Assembly (NCBI GenBank): GCA_003278705.1
Contig: QCDR01000003.1
Coordinates: 37,893 to 101,892, forward strand
Direction of reading: 5' to 3'
Length of the DNA stretch: 64,000 bases
DNA from: Prochlorococcus sp. AG-355-J23
GTDB lineage: Bacteria > Cyanobacteriota > Cyanobacteriia > PCC-6307 > Cyanobiaceae
This document shows, in pieces, positions 9,638 to 21,215 of this stretch. Every line of letters begins with the position of its first letter. Position 1 is the first letter of the stretch. The position numbers and the translations under genes are program-made. The notes beneath the pieces are model-generated. The model was not told the DNA's origin, searched no databases, and worked only from the letters and a program-made list of their open reading frames with translations.

Positions 9638-10799
9638 TCAAATCAGTACCTAATAATTCTGCCATAGCTTTCTGCTGAGGCGATGGCTCAGTCAAATCAG
9701 ATCTTCTTGAATCTGCTATTAACCAGTCTAAAGATGCATCTTGCAAATCGAAATGATCTCCATTTTTCCCAACACAATATTTACCAAATACTAATTTATC
9801 CATAAGTCTTACACCTTTACCAATTTTAGAATAATCAAAAATGATTGAGTTATCTATAGTTGCGCCCTCGCAAATGCAACAACTTGGTCCAATCATGGAA
9901 GGTCCAATAATAGTTGCTCCATCCTCTATCCTAGTCATTCCTCCTATATAAACCGGCCCGCTAATATTAACCTTTTCCCAGTTAGCAGCTACATTCAAAC
10001 CGGTAAAAACTCCAGGTTTTATTTCCTTACCTGGTATTTGCACTTGTCTTACCTTACCTTGCAATACATTTCTAATAGCACTCCAATAATCAGGAACTTT
10101 TCCAATATCTACCCATTCAAAATCCATTGGTAAAGCAAAAAATGGCAAATCCATTTCAACAAGTTTAGGGAAAAGATCAGCTCCAATATCAAATTTCTCT
10201 GCTGAAGGGATGTAGTTAAAAATTTCGGGTTCGAAAAGATAAATTCCTGTATTTATAGAGTCACTTAAAGCTTGATCAACTGTTGGCTTTTCTTGAAAAG
10301 CCTTTATTCGTCCATTTTCATCAGAAACTACGACTCCGTAACTTGATACTTGATCTTTAGTTACCTTTTTTGTTATCAAGCTCGCAATAGCTCCTTTCTG
10401 TTTATGTTTTTTAACAGCTTGAGTTAAATCTAAATCAACTAAAGCATCACCACACAAAACAACAAAGGTTTCATCAAAGAAATTCTGAAAATCCTGAATT
10501 TTTTTTAATCCTCCGGCGGATCCCAAAGCATCGCCTATTAATTCTCCATCTTCAATTCTTCCCTCAAAACTATAAGCAATTTCTACACCAAATCTTTGCC
10601 CATCCCTAAAATAATTTTCAATTTCTTCAGCCAGATGAGAAACATTTACCATTATTTCCTTAAAGTTATGTTCTCTTAAAAGTTCCAAGAGAAACTCCAT
10701 AACAGGTTTTTGTAAAATCGGAATCATCGGTTTCGGAATAACATGCGTAATAGGCTGAACACGTGTTCCTTTACCTGCCGCAAGTATCATTGCCTTCAT
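9621..10799 (-). CDS. Sugar-1-phosphate nucleotidyltransferase (mannose-1-P guanylyltransferase type)
   Basis: 392 residues. The N-terminal Rossmann-like domain begins MKAMILAAGKGTRVQPITHVIPKPMIP, the nucleotide-binding G-x-G-T-R...K-P signature. The sugar-binding loop FVVLCGDALVDLD is near residue 115 and FEWVDIG near 223. A C-terminal left-handed beta-helix of hexapeptide repeats follows (about 265-350). Such enzymes make NDP-sugars for cell-surface polysaccharide. GDP-mannose is the common annotation; the exact sugar is inferred. Downstream of scpA on the same strand. Confidence 0.88.
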   Translation of the reverse strand: MKAMILAAGKGTRVQPITHVIPKPMIPILQKPVMEFLLELLREHNFKEIMVNVSHLAEEIENYFRDGQRFGVEIAYSFEGRIEDGELIGDALGSAGGLKKIQDFQNFFDETFVVLCGDALVDLDLTQAVKKHKQKGAIASLITKKVTKDQVSSYGVVVSDENGRIKAFQEKPTVDQALSDSINTGIYLFEPEIFNYIPSAEKFDIGADLFPKLVEMDLPFFALPMDFEWVDIGKVPDYWSAIRNVLQGKVRQVQIPGKEIKPGVFTGLNVAANWEKVNISGPVYIGGMTRIEDGATIIGPSMIGPSCCICEGATIDNSIIFDYSKIGKGVRLMDKLVFGKYCVGKNGDHFDLQDASLDWLIADSRRSDLTEPSPQQKAMAELLGTDLINMPD

Positions 10800-10846
10800 A
10801 AATTCAAAACCATTTTTTAAAATTATACGTTATTACTATGAAGCTT

Positions 10847-11695
10847 CTAAGCAGCCGAGGAAGAGGCATTGCTTACCTCAAGATTTTCTATAGGCAATTG
10901 AGCTAAGCTGCCATCAGGTATTATTCTTTTAATTTTAATTGGGCCATATAAGGAATTAATTTGTTTAATTTCAATTTTGTTTTCAGATGATAAAAATAAC
11001 AAAGCCCAAAAAACTCCCAAACGATCTTTATCTAAATCATTTTTTACTACTGCTTGCCATTTATTGACTAAATATTCAAAATCTGTCCATTGTAATGCTT
11101 TTTCCCATCCTTCAATAAATTTCCCTAATGCTTTAGTGGTTTCTGGAAGTTTCTCGCGATGCGCTAATGACTTTACTTGAGAAATTAAAGCCTTATCAGA
11201 ATATTTTTTACTTATTTTTCTCTTCATGAGCAGAAGATCTTGGGTTTCTATAACTTCTGCTATGGACTCTAACTGACTGACAAGTTCTCCTAATGTAGTT
11301 GTACGTTTAAGAATTGGTTGTGCTATTGATCTTCTCCTTAGATATTTTTCAGGATATTTTGGAATATCAAATTCTTTATCAATCCAATCTTGATCATCCA
11401 AATCAAATTCATCTTCAAAATCGGAAGAATTTTCTTTAAAAACATCAGATTCCAAAACCTGAGCCTTAAGATTAACTAGTACAGAAGCCGCAAAAAATGC
11501 TTCGCTGGTCTCAGCTAAATCCCTATGATATGAGATTTGACTATTTGAAGATTGATTAAAAGTGTGTGAGTATTGCTCTAAAAAACTATCAATTACACTT
11601 ATTACATCAATATCCCATGGATCAAGCTCACCTTTACCAGCGGCATCTTGAAGAAACTTAATCAACAATCTAGGGCCTAATGGTTGCCTATCAAT
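10847..11695 (-). CDS. scpA: Segregation and condensation protein A (ScpA), probably non-ATG start
   Basis: Kleisin subunit that bridges the SMC ATPase with ScpB in chromosome organisation. Family features are LLIKFLQDAAGKGELDPWDIDVISVIDSFLEQY near the N-terminus and a C-terminal winged-helix (GVFWALLFLSSENKIEI). The first conventional start is TTG at 11666-11668. The frame stays open upstream to a stop at 11735-11737 and encodes IDRQPLGPR, which aligns with the IDTFEGPLD start of other ScpA proteins. I therefore extend to the ATT codon at 11693-11695. If that rare start is not used, the TTG gives a protein nine residues shorter. Confidence 0.8.
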   Translation of the reverse strand: MDRQPLGPRLLIKFLQDAAGKGELDPWDIDVISVIDSFLEQYSHTFNQSSNSQISYHRDLAETSEAFFAASVLVNLKAQVLESDVFKENSSDFEDEFDLDDQDWIDKEFDIPKYPEKYLRRRSIAQPILKRTTTLGELVSQLESIAEVIETQDLLLMKRKISKKYSDKALISQVKSLAHREKLPETTKALGKFIEGWEKALQWTDFEYLVNKWQAVVKNDLDKDRLGVFWALLFLSSENKIEIKQINSLYGPIKIKRIIPDGSLAQLPIENLEVSNASSSAA

Positions 11696-11791
11696 AGGAT
11701 TAAAATAAGATATTTTGAAATATATAAAATCTACTCATAAGATATCTTTTAATTTATTTAATGCCAAACAATATTGCATTAATTTAAAAAA

Positions 11792-13432
11792 TTATATTGT
11801 TGGAGCTTTTAGGATGTCATTTGTTTTAGTTCCTGAAAAGATATTTGTTTTCACAGCACCTTTAACTGCTGTTAAATCTCTATCAACCAAATTATTGATA
11901 GATGCAATATAACTTTCAGTAACTAATCTTGGGTACAAACCTATTCCAATAATCGGTAAAAGTAAACAAGCAATAATATAAACTTCCCTTGGCTCTGCAT
12001 CTATAAGTTTTCGTTCTTCGATTAATTTAGGATTTTCTTTGCCAAAGAAAATTTCTCGTAACATTGAAAGTAGATAAATAGGAGTAAGTATTACACCGAT
12101 AGCAGCTAAAGAGGCCATCACTACCCTAAACGGAAGTGTATACACTTCATCAGTAACAAATCCAGTGAATACCATCAATTCAGAAACAAATCCGCTCATA
12201 CCAGGCAAAGCCAGGGAAGCCAGGGAGCAAGCAGTCCATAGGGCAAACATAATTCTCATTTTTTGTCCTACACCACTCATTTCATCAAGTTTAAGAGTCT
12301 TTGTTCTGTCATAGGTGGCACCCACAAGAAAAAATAAACTTGCACCTATTAATCCATGACTAACCATTTGCAGCATTGCTCCGCTTGTTCCAAGGCTACT
12401 AAAACTCCCTATACCAATAAGAACAAAACCCATATGACTTATAGAACTGTATGCAATTTTTCTTTTAAGATTTCTTTGAGCAAAAGAAGTTAATGCAGCA
12501 TAAATTATATTGACTACCCCTAAAACTATTAATAATGGTGCAAATTGAGCATGAGCAATAGGTAGTAATTGTGCATTAAATCTTAAAAGAGCATATCCTC
12601 CCATCTTTAATAAAATTCCTGCTAAAAGCATATGAACAGGAGCTGTAGCCTCTCCATGAGCATCTGGAAGCCAAGTATGAAGAGGTACTATTGGTAGTTT
12701 CACACCAAAGGCAATTAAAAGCCCTACATAACAAAATATTTGGAATTTTTGACTAAAATCTTGAGCTGCCAAGTGAGAGAACTCAAAGTTAGGAATTTCT
12801 GTACCATAGAACCCCATTGCTAACGCTGCAAGAAGAATGAAGATAGAACTGCCAGCTGTATAAATAATGAATTTTGTTGCTGCATATTGTCGATTTTTGC
12901 CACCCCATATAGCCAGTAATAAATAAACGGGAATTAACTCAAGTTCCCAAGTTAGAAAAAATAAAAGCATATCTTGTACTGCAAAAACAGCGATTTGACC
13001 ACCATCCATAACCAATATCAAAAAGAAAAATAACTTTGGTTTGAACTTGACTGGCCATGCCGCAAGAACTGCTAAAGCAGTTATAAAACTAGTCAATAAG
13101 ATTAACGGCATAGACATGCCATCAGCACCAACAGACCAAGTAAGGCCTAAATCAGGGAGCCAACTAATATTTTCTTTCAATTGAACATTTTCATTACTAA
13201 TATCAAAACCATTTATATATGAACCTACAGTTATTAAAAAAGTTATTAATGCAATAGATAATGCAAACCATCTCACTTCTTTGCCATCACCTTTATCTGG
13301 GAAAAAAGGTATAACAAATGCACTACCAATTGGAAATAAAATTGAAGCAGATAACCAAGGAAAATTAGACAATCCAGCCCCCAAAGTTCCCAACATTTGT
13401 GTCGCAAAATGTGTATAAAAATTAGTACTCAA
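11792..13432 (-). CDS. ndhD: NAD(P)H-quinone oxidoreductase subunit 4 (NdhD)
   Basis: Antiporter-like proton-pumping subunit of NDH-1 (NuoM type), 546 residues with about 14 membrane helices. The conserved helix-5 glutamate lies in [21 protein letters not shown] (near residue 158) and the lysine-histidine helices in [38 protein letters not shown] (near 245-280). Lies downstream of ndhF on the same strand (85-bp gap), forming an ndhF-ndhD unit like ndhF1-ndhD1 of respiratory/cyclic NDH-1. Confidence 0.95.
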   Translation of the reverse strand: MSTNFYTHFATQMLGTLGAGLSNFPWLSASILFPIGSAFVIPFFPDKGDGKEVRWFALSIALITFLITVGSYINGFDISNENVQLKENISWLPDLGLTWSVGADGMSMPLILLTSFITALAVLAAWPVKFKPKLFFFLILVMDGGQIAVFAVQDMLLFFLTWELELIPVYLLLAIWGGKNRQYAATKFIIYTAGSSIFILLAALAMGFYGTEIPNFEFSHLAAQDFSQKFQIFCYVGLLIAFGVKLPIVPLHTWLPDAHGEATAPVHMLLAGILLKMGGYALLRFNAQLLPIAHAQFAPLLIVLGVVNIIYAALTSFAQRNLKRKIAYSSISHMGFVLIGIGSFSSLGTSGAMLQMVSHGLIGASLFFLVGATYDRTKTLKLDEMSGVGQKMRIMFALWTACSLASLALPGMSGFVSELMVFTGFVTDEVYTLPFRVVMASLAAIGVILTPIYLLSMLREIFFGKENPKLIEERKLIDAEPREVYIIACLLLPIIGIGLYPRLVTESYIASINNLVDRDLTAVKGAVKTNIFSGTKTNDILKAPTI

Positions 13433-13517
13433 TTTAATAAGAAATTTATCTTAAATAAAGTCTAGAAATTTTCTGTATTTTTTCACCCCAATGGACAGTG
13501 AAGACACACAATTGTAA

Positions 13518-15539
13518 TTAAGATACTTGAGGAGATTGAAAACCAAATATAGCAACTAGTAGAATTACACCTCCAAAAACAATAAGCGCATAAAATTGAG
13601 CCCTACCAGTCTCAAAATATTTTAAACCTTCTCCGCTACCTAAAGTTACAAGTCCAGTTAGATTTACTACGCCATCAACAACCTTTGAATCAACCTCTAA
13701 GACTTCTTTAGCAAGTTTTCTACTACCCTTAACAAAAAGTTTTTCATTAATATCATCAAGATACCATTTTTTTGATAAAAATCGGTTGATACTAGGAAAC
13801 TTTTCGGCAAATAAAACTGATAAATTAATTTTTTTCACAAAATATGCCTGATAAGCAATAATGATTCCAGCTGATGCAATGAGTACTGACGCAATTGCTA
13901 AAGGCAAAAATTCTTTTAATTCGAAAGCTTTTGCAGCAGTCTCTGCTTCTTCAGGATCTAGTAAATTTGCAATTTTGCTATCCCAAGGAAGTCCCATAAA
14001 ACCGATGATTAAAGACGGTACCGCTAAAAATACCAAGGGAAATGTCATTGACCAGGGTGACTCATGAATCGAGCCATGTTTTTCATGCTCGTCTTCATTT
14101 TCTTCATCTAGGTTAGTTTTAGAGGCTATTAGAAGTTCTTTTTGCAATTCTTTATTCTCCCCTCTGAAATCTCCTTCAAATGTCAAGAAATAAAGCCTAA
14201 ACATATAAAAAGCAGTCATACCAGCTGTTAATAGTCCTACGAACCAAAAAGCTGGAAATGATATAAAAGCATTTCCGAGTATCTCGTCTTTACTCCAAAA
14301 ACCTGCCAAAGGAGGAATTCCACTAATTGCTACACAACCTACTAAAAATGTTGAAGATGTAAAAGGCATTTTTTTTCTTAAACCGCCCATCAATCTCATA
14401 TCTTGAGCTAATACAGGCTGATGGCCAACTACTTCTTCCATAGCATGTATTACTGAACCAGATCCCAAAAATAACATTGCTTTAAAGCATGCATGAGTCA
14501 CTAGATGAAAAATTCCTGCTACTGGTGCTCCGCAACCCATTGCTAGCATCATATACCCAAGCTGAGAAACTGTGCTGTAGGCTAACCCTTTTTTTAAATC
14601 CATTTGGGTCAAAGCTATAGAGGCTCCTAAAAAACAAGTAATGGTGCCAACTAAAGCAATTATGAACTGAATAGAGGGGAATATTGAATACAAAGGTTGA
14701 AGTCTTGCCACGAGAAATATTCCTGCTGCAACCATTGTTGCAGCATGGATAAGTGCAGATATAGGTGTCGGGCCTTCCATCGCATCAGGCAACCAAACAT
14801 GAAGAGGAAACTGAGCTGATTTTGCCATTGGCCCTAAAAAAACTAAAAAACAAAGTAGTAAAGCAGCCCAAATGGGTATCGAATTGTCAGATATTGATTG
14901 AGAAATTCCAGTAGCTATTTCATTAAAATCAAAACTATTTGTTGCCCAAAATAGGCCAAGAATTCCTAGTAATAATCCAAAATCTCCAACTCTATTAACA
15001 ACAAATGCTTTTTGTGCAGCATGTGCAGCGCCATCCCTGTCATACCAAAAACCAACCAATAAGTAAGAACACATCCCAACTAATTCCCAAAAAACATAAA
15101 TTTCTAATAAATTCGGACTCACTATTAATCCCATCATTGAACTACTAAATAATGCTAAATATGTAAAAAATCTGACATAACCTTTGTCATGCGCCATATA
15201 ACCATGAGAGTAAATCATTACTAGCAAAGTTATTGTAGTTACTAACGCAAGCATTACACTCCCCAAAGGATCAAGGACAAATCCCATTGGAATTGTAAAA
15301 TCCCCAGCATTGGCCCATACAAATAATTTTTCTACTGATTGATAACCATTAACTTGTTCAATTAAAGCTTTATAACTAATTACCGCAGAAATCCCGACGA
15401 AAGAAATCAGACCTACAGAAACTATTTCTCTTGAATTATTAATTTTCTTGTTGATGCTTATTAATCCTAAGCCAGAAAGCACTGCTCCAATAAGTGGGAA
15501 AACAGGAATTAACCAGGCAATTTCTGAAGCTTGTGGCAT
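13518..15539 (-). CDS. ndhF: NAD(P)H-quinone oxidoreductase subunit 5 (NdhF)
   Basis: Distal antiporter-like subunit (NuoL type), 673 residues with about 16 hydrophobic helices. It shows EIYVFWELVGMCSYLLVGFW (near residue 148), AKSAQFPLHVWLPDAMEGPTPISALIHAATMVAAG (near 240), and the charged mid-protein loop (near 480-505, EENEDEHEKHGSIHESP). The C-terminal lateral region is shorter than in chloroplast NdhF. Starts 34 bp downstream of the NnrU-like gene. Confidence 0.96.
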   Translation of the reverse strand: MPQASEIAWLIPVFPLIGAVLSGLGLISINKKINNSREIVSVGLISFVGISAVISYKALIEQVNGYQSVEKLFVWANAGDFTIPMGFVLDPLGSVMLALVTTITLLVMIYSHGYMAHDKGYVRFFTYLALFSSSMMGLIVSPNLLEIYVFWELVGMCSYLLVGFWYDRDGAAHAAQKAFVVNRVGDFGLLLGILGLFWATNSFDFNEIATGISQSISDNSIPIWAALLLCFLVFLGPMAKSAQFPLHVWLPDAMEGPTPISALIHAATMVAAGIFLVARLQPLYSIFPSIQFIIALVGTITCFLGASIALTQMDLKKGLAYSTVSQLGYMMLAMGCGAPVAGIFHLVTHACFKAMLFLGSGSVIHAMEEVVGHQPVLAQDMRLMGGLRKKMPFTSSTFLVGCVAISGIPPLAGFWSKDEILGNAFISFPAFWFVGLLTAGMTAFYMFRLYFLTFEGDFRGENKELQKELLIASKTNLDEENEDEHEKHGSIHESPWSMTFPLVFLAVPSLIIGFMGLPWDSKIANLLDPEEAETAAKAFELKEFLPLAIASVLIASAGIIIAYQAYFVKKINLSVLFAEKFPSINRFLSKKWYLDDINEKLFVKGSRKLAKEVLEVDSKVVDGVVNLTGLVTLGSGEGLKYFETGRAQFYALIVFGGVILLVAIFGFQSPQVS

Positions 15540-15572
15540 GTTTTAAAGAACTTATAATCTGATTTTAAACTG

Positions 15573-16301
15573 TTAATTGAAAAATTCAGACAAAAATGAT
15601 GAATTAAATGTTTTAACAGCAATATTGATATATTGATGAGACCACCAAAGTACACCTATTGCGATTAATATACCAAGTTGAGATAATCTAAAAAATTCTT
15701 TAATTTTAAATTCTTGCCTACCCTCAAGTATTGCCATGAAGGGGATGATTGAGGTATTTTTTTTAAAATTTTCAAATTCTTCTCCAAATCTATTTGCTAA
15801 TCTATTATCGCCATGCCAGATTGCAAAAAGATGATGCAAAACCAAGCCGATAGAAGTTATTAATGTGAATGATGTGCCAATCCATAAAGTATGAGCAAAA
15901 CACCAAATTATCTGACCAAATGCTTGCGGATGTCTTGTGATTCGCATTATCCCAGTTCCATAAATTCGTACTTTAGGTTTTAAAACCGAAGGAATTTCTA
16001 GCAAATTGTAAGTAGCTGGATATAAAAATAAAAAACTTATTGCAGTTAAGAACCAAACGAGCATAAAAACAAAATTGTTCCCCTGTAAATTCCATAACCT
16101 GATTCCGTCATATCTATGTGCCAAAAAATAACTAATCAAGATAATTGCAGATGGCAAACTTAAAAAAACAAAACATAACCGCCATAATCTCGGACCCATA
16201 ATAGATTCTGCTTTGATTCTTAAAGCAGCTCCCCCGCTATGAATTACCGCAAAAATCAAAATCAAAAGTAAGATAATTAGAGAAGTTTTATGAGTCTCCA
16301 T
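15573..16301 (-). CDS. NnrU-family membrane protein, candidate 15-cis-zeta-carotene isomerase (Z-ISO)
   Basis: 242 residues with about six transmembrane helices. Family marks are HSGGAALR in helix 1 (near residue 21) and ITRHPQAFGQIIWCFAHTLW (near 123), with histidines that could hold haem. NnrU is homologous to Z-ISO, the haem-dependent enzyme that isomerises the central 15-cis bond of zeta-carotene between the CrtP and CrtQ steps. The nearby crtP and crtB genes and the lack of another Z-ISO in the window favour that role, but this is inferred. Located between rbcR and ndhF, divergent from rbcR. Confidence 0.75.
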   Translation of the reverse strand: METHKTSLIILLLILIFAVIHSGGAALRIKAESIMGPRLWRLCFVFLSLPSAIILISYFLAHRYDGIRLWNLQGNNFVFMLVWFLTAISFLFLYPATYNLLEIPSVLKPKVRIYGTGIMRITRHPQAFGQIIWCFAHTLWIGTSFTLITSIGLVLHHLFAIWHGDNRLANRFGEEFENFKKNTSIIPFMAILEGRQEFKIKEFFRLSQLGILIAIGVLWWSHQYINIAVKTFNSSFLSEFFN

Positions 16302-16384
16302 ATATTTAAATTGTCCAAATAATTTTTGTTCTTAACAAGAATGCTCCTAAGCATTAGAATTATAAGAAATTGTAGGCATAATAG

Positions 16385-17329
16385 ATGCCAGAATTACCAT
16401 TTACTCTCGACCAATTAAGAATACTAAAAGCTATAGCAGCTCAAGGAAGTTTTAAAAAAGCTGCAGATCTTTTATATGTAACCCAACCTGCTGTAAGTTT
16501 ACAAATACAAAATTTAGAAAAACAACTTGAAATAACAATTTTTGACCGAGGAGGTAGGAAGGCTCTTTTGACTGAAGCCGGGCGACTATTACTTGAATAT
16601 TGCGAACGAATTTTGAATCAATGCGACGAAGCTTGCAAAGCTATTGAAGATTTAAATAGCCTAAAAGGTGGAACTCTTGTCATTGGAGCGAGCCAAACAA
16701 CTGGTACCTATTTAATGCCCAGAATGATAGGACTATTCAGGCAAAAATACCCTGATGTATCCGTTCAACTTCAAGTTCACAGTACTAGAAGAACTGGTTG
16801 GAGTGTAGCCAATGGACAAATTGACTTAGCCATTATTGGCGGACAACTACCTGGAGATTTGGAAAATTTGCTACAAGTAATTCCATATGCCACTGATGAA
16901 TTGGCATTAGTTTTGCCCTCTAAACATCCACTTTCGACCAAAAAAGAGCTTCTAAAAGAAGACTTATACAAATTAAATTTTGTAACATTAGATTCACAAT
17001 CTACAACGAGAAAAGTTGTTGACAAACTTCTCCAAGATTCTGGTCTTGATATTCAAAGATTAAAAATTGAGATGGAACTTAACTCTCTTGAAGCAATTAA
17101 GAATGCAGTTCAATCAGGTTTAGGAGCTTCCTTTTTGCCTGTTGTTTCTATTGAAAGAGAATTATCGGCGGGAACAATCCACAAAGCCTTTGTTGCTGAT
17201 TTAGAGGTTAAAAGAGAACTTAAATTAATTACTAATCCTTCTAGATATACATCAAGAGCATCAGAAGTTTTTAAGAAGAACATTCTTCCACAATTTGCTA
17301 GTTTAGAAAGCCCTTTGAGGCATTTATAA
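16385..17329 (+). CDS. rbcR: LysR-type regulator RbcR (Ycf30)
   Basis: LysR-family regulator of 314 residues. The winged HTH is at residues about 7-66 ([37 protein letters not shown]), with the effector-binding domain after residue 90 ([17 protein letters not shown]). The N-terminus and the [20 protein letters not shown] stretch are very conserved in cyanobacterial and plastid RbcR, which controls Rubisco and carbon-acquisition genes. It is divergent from the NnrU-ndhF-ndhD cluster, like the NdhR/CcmR arrangement elsewhere, so ndhF is a plausible target. RbcR rather than NdhR is my reading. Confidence 0.88.
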   Translation: MPELPFTLDQLRILKAIAAQGSFKKAADLLYVTQPAVSLQIQNLEKQLEITIFDRGGRKALLTEAGRLLLEYCERILNQCDEACKAIEDLNSLKGGTLVIGASQTTGTYLMPRMIGLFRQKYPDVSVQLQVHSTRRTGWSVANGQIDLAIIGGQLPGDLENLLQVIPYATDELALVLPSKHPLSTKKELLKEDLYKLNFVTLDSQSTTRKVVDKLLQDSGLDIQRLKIEMELNSLEAIKNAVQSGLGASFLPVVSIERELSAGTIHKAFVADLEVKRELKLITNPSRYTSRASEVFKKNILPQFASLESPLRHL

Positions 17330-17335
17330 TTTTAA

Positions 17336-17959
17336 TCAAAACTGAATTGCTTCTTTATTAATACCAACTCCACCATCTTCAGCTTGACCATCCCCTTTTA
17401 TTATAAATTTATTTTCATTTACATCAGTCTGATAAACGCACTTAACTATTGGCTTATCCCTTATTGAACCAATATAAGCAAAAGTATTCATCCTTTGCTT
17501 ACATTCTCTTACATCTTCATTACTAATTGCACCCTGTTTTTGTAATACTGTCCAATTCTCTCTTCTAATTACACACCCTGGCTGAAGAGCAGGTTGCGTT
17601 ACAAAACTCGTAGATGGATTAAGAGTCGTATACATTTCAACATCAATTACAAAAGCACTAGCTCCCCATTGTCGGCAAAATTCCGGGTCTGGAACAGCCA
17701 TATCTAATTGTTGTTGACTTGCTATATTTCCCTGCCCACCATCAGTTGTACTGGTAATAGCGCTCCCAATACCAACTCCCAGAATTAGTACTCCAGCTAG
17801 TACAGCAATGGTTCCTGTACTGAAGTTGATCTTTTGTTCAGAAGAAGCAGGCAATTTATTGCTTCTCTGACCAAAAGAATCAACATCCCTTGGATTTGGA
17901 GGATAATAACTTCTATTTGAGCCTCGCCTTGGCCTTCTATTTGAGGATGATCTATTCAC
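17336..17959 (-). CDS. DUF3172 protein, membrane-anchored
   Basis: 207 residues: a basic, Ser/Arg/Pro-rich N-terminus (about 1-45), one transmembrane segment ([19 protein letters not shown], about 49-67), then a domain with [26 protein letters not shown] and five cysteines in total (CRQ, GCV, ECK, KCV) typical of the cyanobacterial DUF3172 family. Function unknown; the domain is likely on the outer or lumenal side. Its start overlaps the ndhM stop by 4 bases (ATGA), so the two are translationally coupled. Confidence 0.85.
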   Translation of the reverse strand: MNRSSSNRRPRRGSNRSYYPPNPRDVDSFGQRSNKLPASSEQKINFSTGTIAVLAGVLILGVGIGSAITSTTDGGQGNIASQQQLDMAVPDPEFCRQWGASAFVIDVEMYTTLNPSTSFVTQPALQPGCVIRRENWTVLQKQGAISNEDVRECKQRMNTFAYIGSIRDKPIVKCVYQTDVNENKFIIKGDGQAEDGGVGINKEAIQF

Positions 17960-18303
17960 AGCACTTCATTTGTCTTTGGCAAACCCATTGAGTAATTCAT
18001 TACTCTACAGTCAGGGTTATAACTTAGCTGACCATTTTGAAGCAAAAACTTAATTAAACCTTCGATTTCTGATCCTATTTTTCGCAGTTCATAATCATCT
18101 AAATCCCTTCCTGCTCTATCTTTTATTAATTCATTAAATTTTTCATTTATTTTGTTTAAAGAATCTTCGTTCCAAATAAATTCGTTATCAGGGTCTAAAT
18201 CAAGAGTTAGTTTATTGGGATGAAATTTTAATTCCTCTTCTACGACTTCGGCAGTAAAGATTCTTACATGCCTAGTAGTTGATTTTAAAAGCATTTTTTC
18301 CAT
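17956..18303 (-). CDS. ndhM: NAD(P)H-quinone oxidoreductase subunit M (NdhM)
   Basis: Peripheral oxygenic-photosynthesis-specific NDH-1 subunit, 115 residues. The HVRIFTAEV start, [11 protein letters not shown] near residue 33, and the C-terminal [20 protein letters not shown] are diagnostic for NdhM. It has no membrane helix, fitting its place on the stromal/cytoplasmic arm near the ferredoxin site. First gene of a two-gene unit with the DUF3172 gene; divergent from crtP with a 90-bp spacer. Confidence 0.95.
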   Translation of the reverse strand: MEKMLLKSTTRHVRIFTAEVVEEELKFHPNKLTLDLDPDNEFIWNEDSLNKINEKFNELIKDRAGRDLDDYELRKIGSEIEGLIKFLLQNGQLSYNPDCRVMNYSMGLPKTNEVL

Positions 18304-18351
18304 AATTTTACGAAATAATCAACGAAAAAATCTATTATGTTCTAACTTTAA

Positions 18352-19794
<1,443 letters not shown>

Positions 19795-19827
19795 CGTTTA
19801 AAAACCCTTAAATTTAGCTAAAACTTT

Positions 19828-20736
19828 TTGAAAAATTCAATTTCTCAACTAGACCAAGCATACGAGTTATGCCGAAAAGAAACTCAACAATGGGCTAAAA
19901 CCTTTTACTTGGGTACTCTTCTATTGCCTAAAGAAAAGAGAAAAGCTATTTGGGCTATATATGTGTGGTGTAGAAGAACAGATGAAATAATGGATAGCGC
20001 AGAAGCCTCAACTAAATCGCAAGATGAGCTTTCAGATAATCTAGATAAATGGGAAGAAAATACAAAAAATGTATTTAAAGGAAATATTAAATCTGAATTA
20101 GACTCAGTTCTATTAGATACGATCGAGAAATATCCACAAAGTATTCAACCTTATTTAGACATGATAGATGGCCAGAGAATGGATCTTAATAAATTTAGAT
20201 ACAAAGATTTTGATGAATTAAAACTCTATTGTTATAGAGTTGCAGGCACTGTTGGTTTAATGACTCAAAATGTGATGGGGATTGATAGCGCGTATACATC
20301 AGCGCCATGGAGTGCTTTACCTGACCCCTCCGAAGCAGCCATAGCTCTAGGAATTGCAAATCAATTAACAAATATCTTAAGAGATGTAGGTGAAGATAGA
20401 CAGAGAGGAAGAATTTATCTCCCACAAGCGGATATTGAAAAATTTAATTATTCTGAGGAAGAACTTTTACAAGGAAAAATAAACAAGCAGTGGAAAGCAC
20501 TGATGAATTTTCAATTAACAAGGGCTCGCGAATGGTTCCAAAAGTCTGAGGATGGTATAAAGTGGCTATCTTCTGACGCAAGATGGCCAGTATGGACTTC
20601 TTTACGTCTTTACAGAGGAATATTAGATTCTATTGAAAGACTAGATTATGATGTTTTTAACAATAGAGCTTTTGTAAAAAATTCAGTCAAAGCTCTTGAG
20701 ATCCCAATATCTTTTTTGATTTCTCGAATTAAATAG
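19828..20736 (+). CDS. crtB: Phytoene synthase (CrtB)
   Basis: Joins two geranylgeranyl diphosphates to 15-cis-phytoene. Both aspartate-rich substrate motifs are present: RRTDEIMD (near residue 49) and NILRDVGEDRQRGRIYLP (near 180). The YCYRVAGTVGLM helix is near 131. 302 residues. The start is TTG at 19828; no closer ATG fits the family N-terminus. Second gene of the crtP-crtB operon, convergent with the RRM gene with no spacer. Confidence 0.96.
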   Translation: MKNSISQLDQAYELCRKETQQWAKTFYLGTLLLPKEKRKAIWAIYVWCRRTDEIMDSAEASTKSQDELSDNLDKWEENTKNVFKGNIKSELDSVLLDTIEKYPQSIQPYLDMIDGQRMDLNKFRYKDFDELKLYCYRVAGTVGLMTQNVMGIDSAYTSAPWSALPDPSEAAIALGIANQLTNILRDVGEDRQRGRIYLPQADIEKFNYSEEELLQGKINKQWKALMNFQLTRAREWFQKSEDGIKWLSSDARWPVWTSLRLYRGILDSIERLDYDVFNNRAFVKNSVKALEIPISFLISRIK

Positions 20737-21156
20737 CTAAGCTGGCGTCTTCTGATTAGCCAATAAATCTTTTAACTTGGATAATTCTCCAGCCCATCTT
20801 GGGTCAGGTGCTTCCAAGTTAGGAGCATCACTATGAACAATTTTTTTAAAGTCTTTCCTTTTCTTATTCTTGTTTAATTTTCCACTATTTCTTTTGTTTG
20901 AAGCGGAATCTTTCTTTTCTGATAGCTCTACTCTTAATTTAGAACCATTAAACTCAAATCCGTTTAATTTTTGAATTAATAAATTAGCATTATCTTCATT
21001 ATTAGTTGTTGCAAAACCAAAACCCCTGCATTCCTTTGTTTCCTTATCTAGAACTGCTTTGAATCTAATCGAATCAGAAACTGACTTTAAAAGTGTATCA
21101 AATTCTTTTGGATTAAATCCTTGTGGTAAATTGCCAATGTAAATGCGAATGCTCAT
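20737..21156 (-). CDS. RRM-type RNA-binding protein
   Basis: 139 residues with one RNA recognition motif: RNP2 IYIGNL (residues 4-9) and RNP1 CRGFGFAT (near 46-53). The basic tail is rich in Lys, Asn and Ser. Small cyanobacterial RRM proteins bind mRNA in the cytoplasm and some respond to cold or localise thylakoid mRNAs; the specific target here is unknown. I chose the ATG at 21156 because it starts right at the RRM; a longer frame begins at 21198. Confidence 0.88.
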   Translation of the reverse strand: MSIRIYIGNLPQGFNPKEFDTLLKSVSDSIRFKAVLDKETKECRGFGFATTNNEDNANLLIQKLNGFEFNGSKLRVELSEKKDSASNKRNSGKLNKNKKRKDFKKIVHSDAPNLEAPDPRWAGELSKLKDLLANQKTPA

Positions 21157-21215
21157 AAATTTTTTAAAAATGATTTTGAAGTCCGAACTTCTAAACAAAA
21201 CTAAGCTATGTGTAT

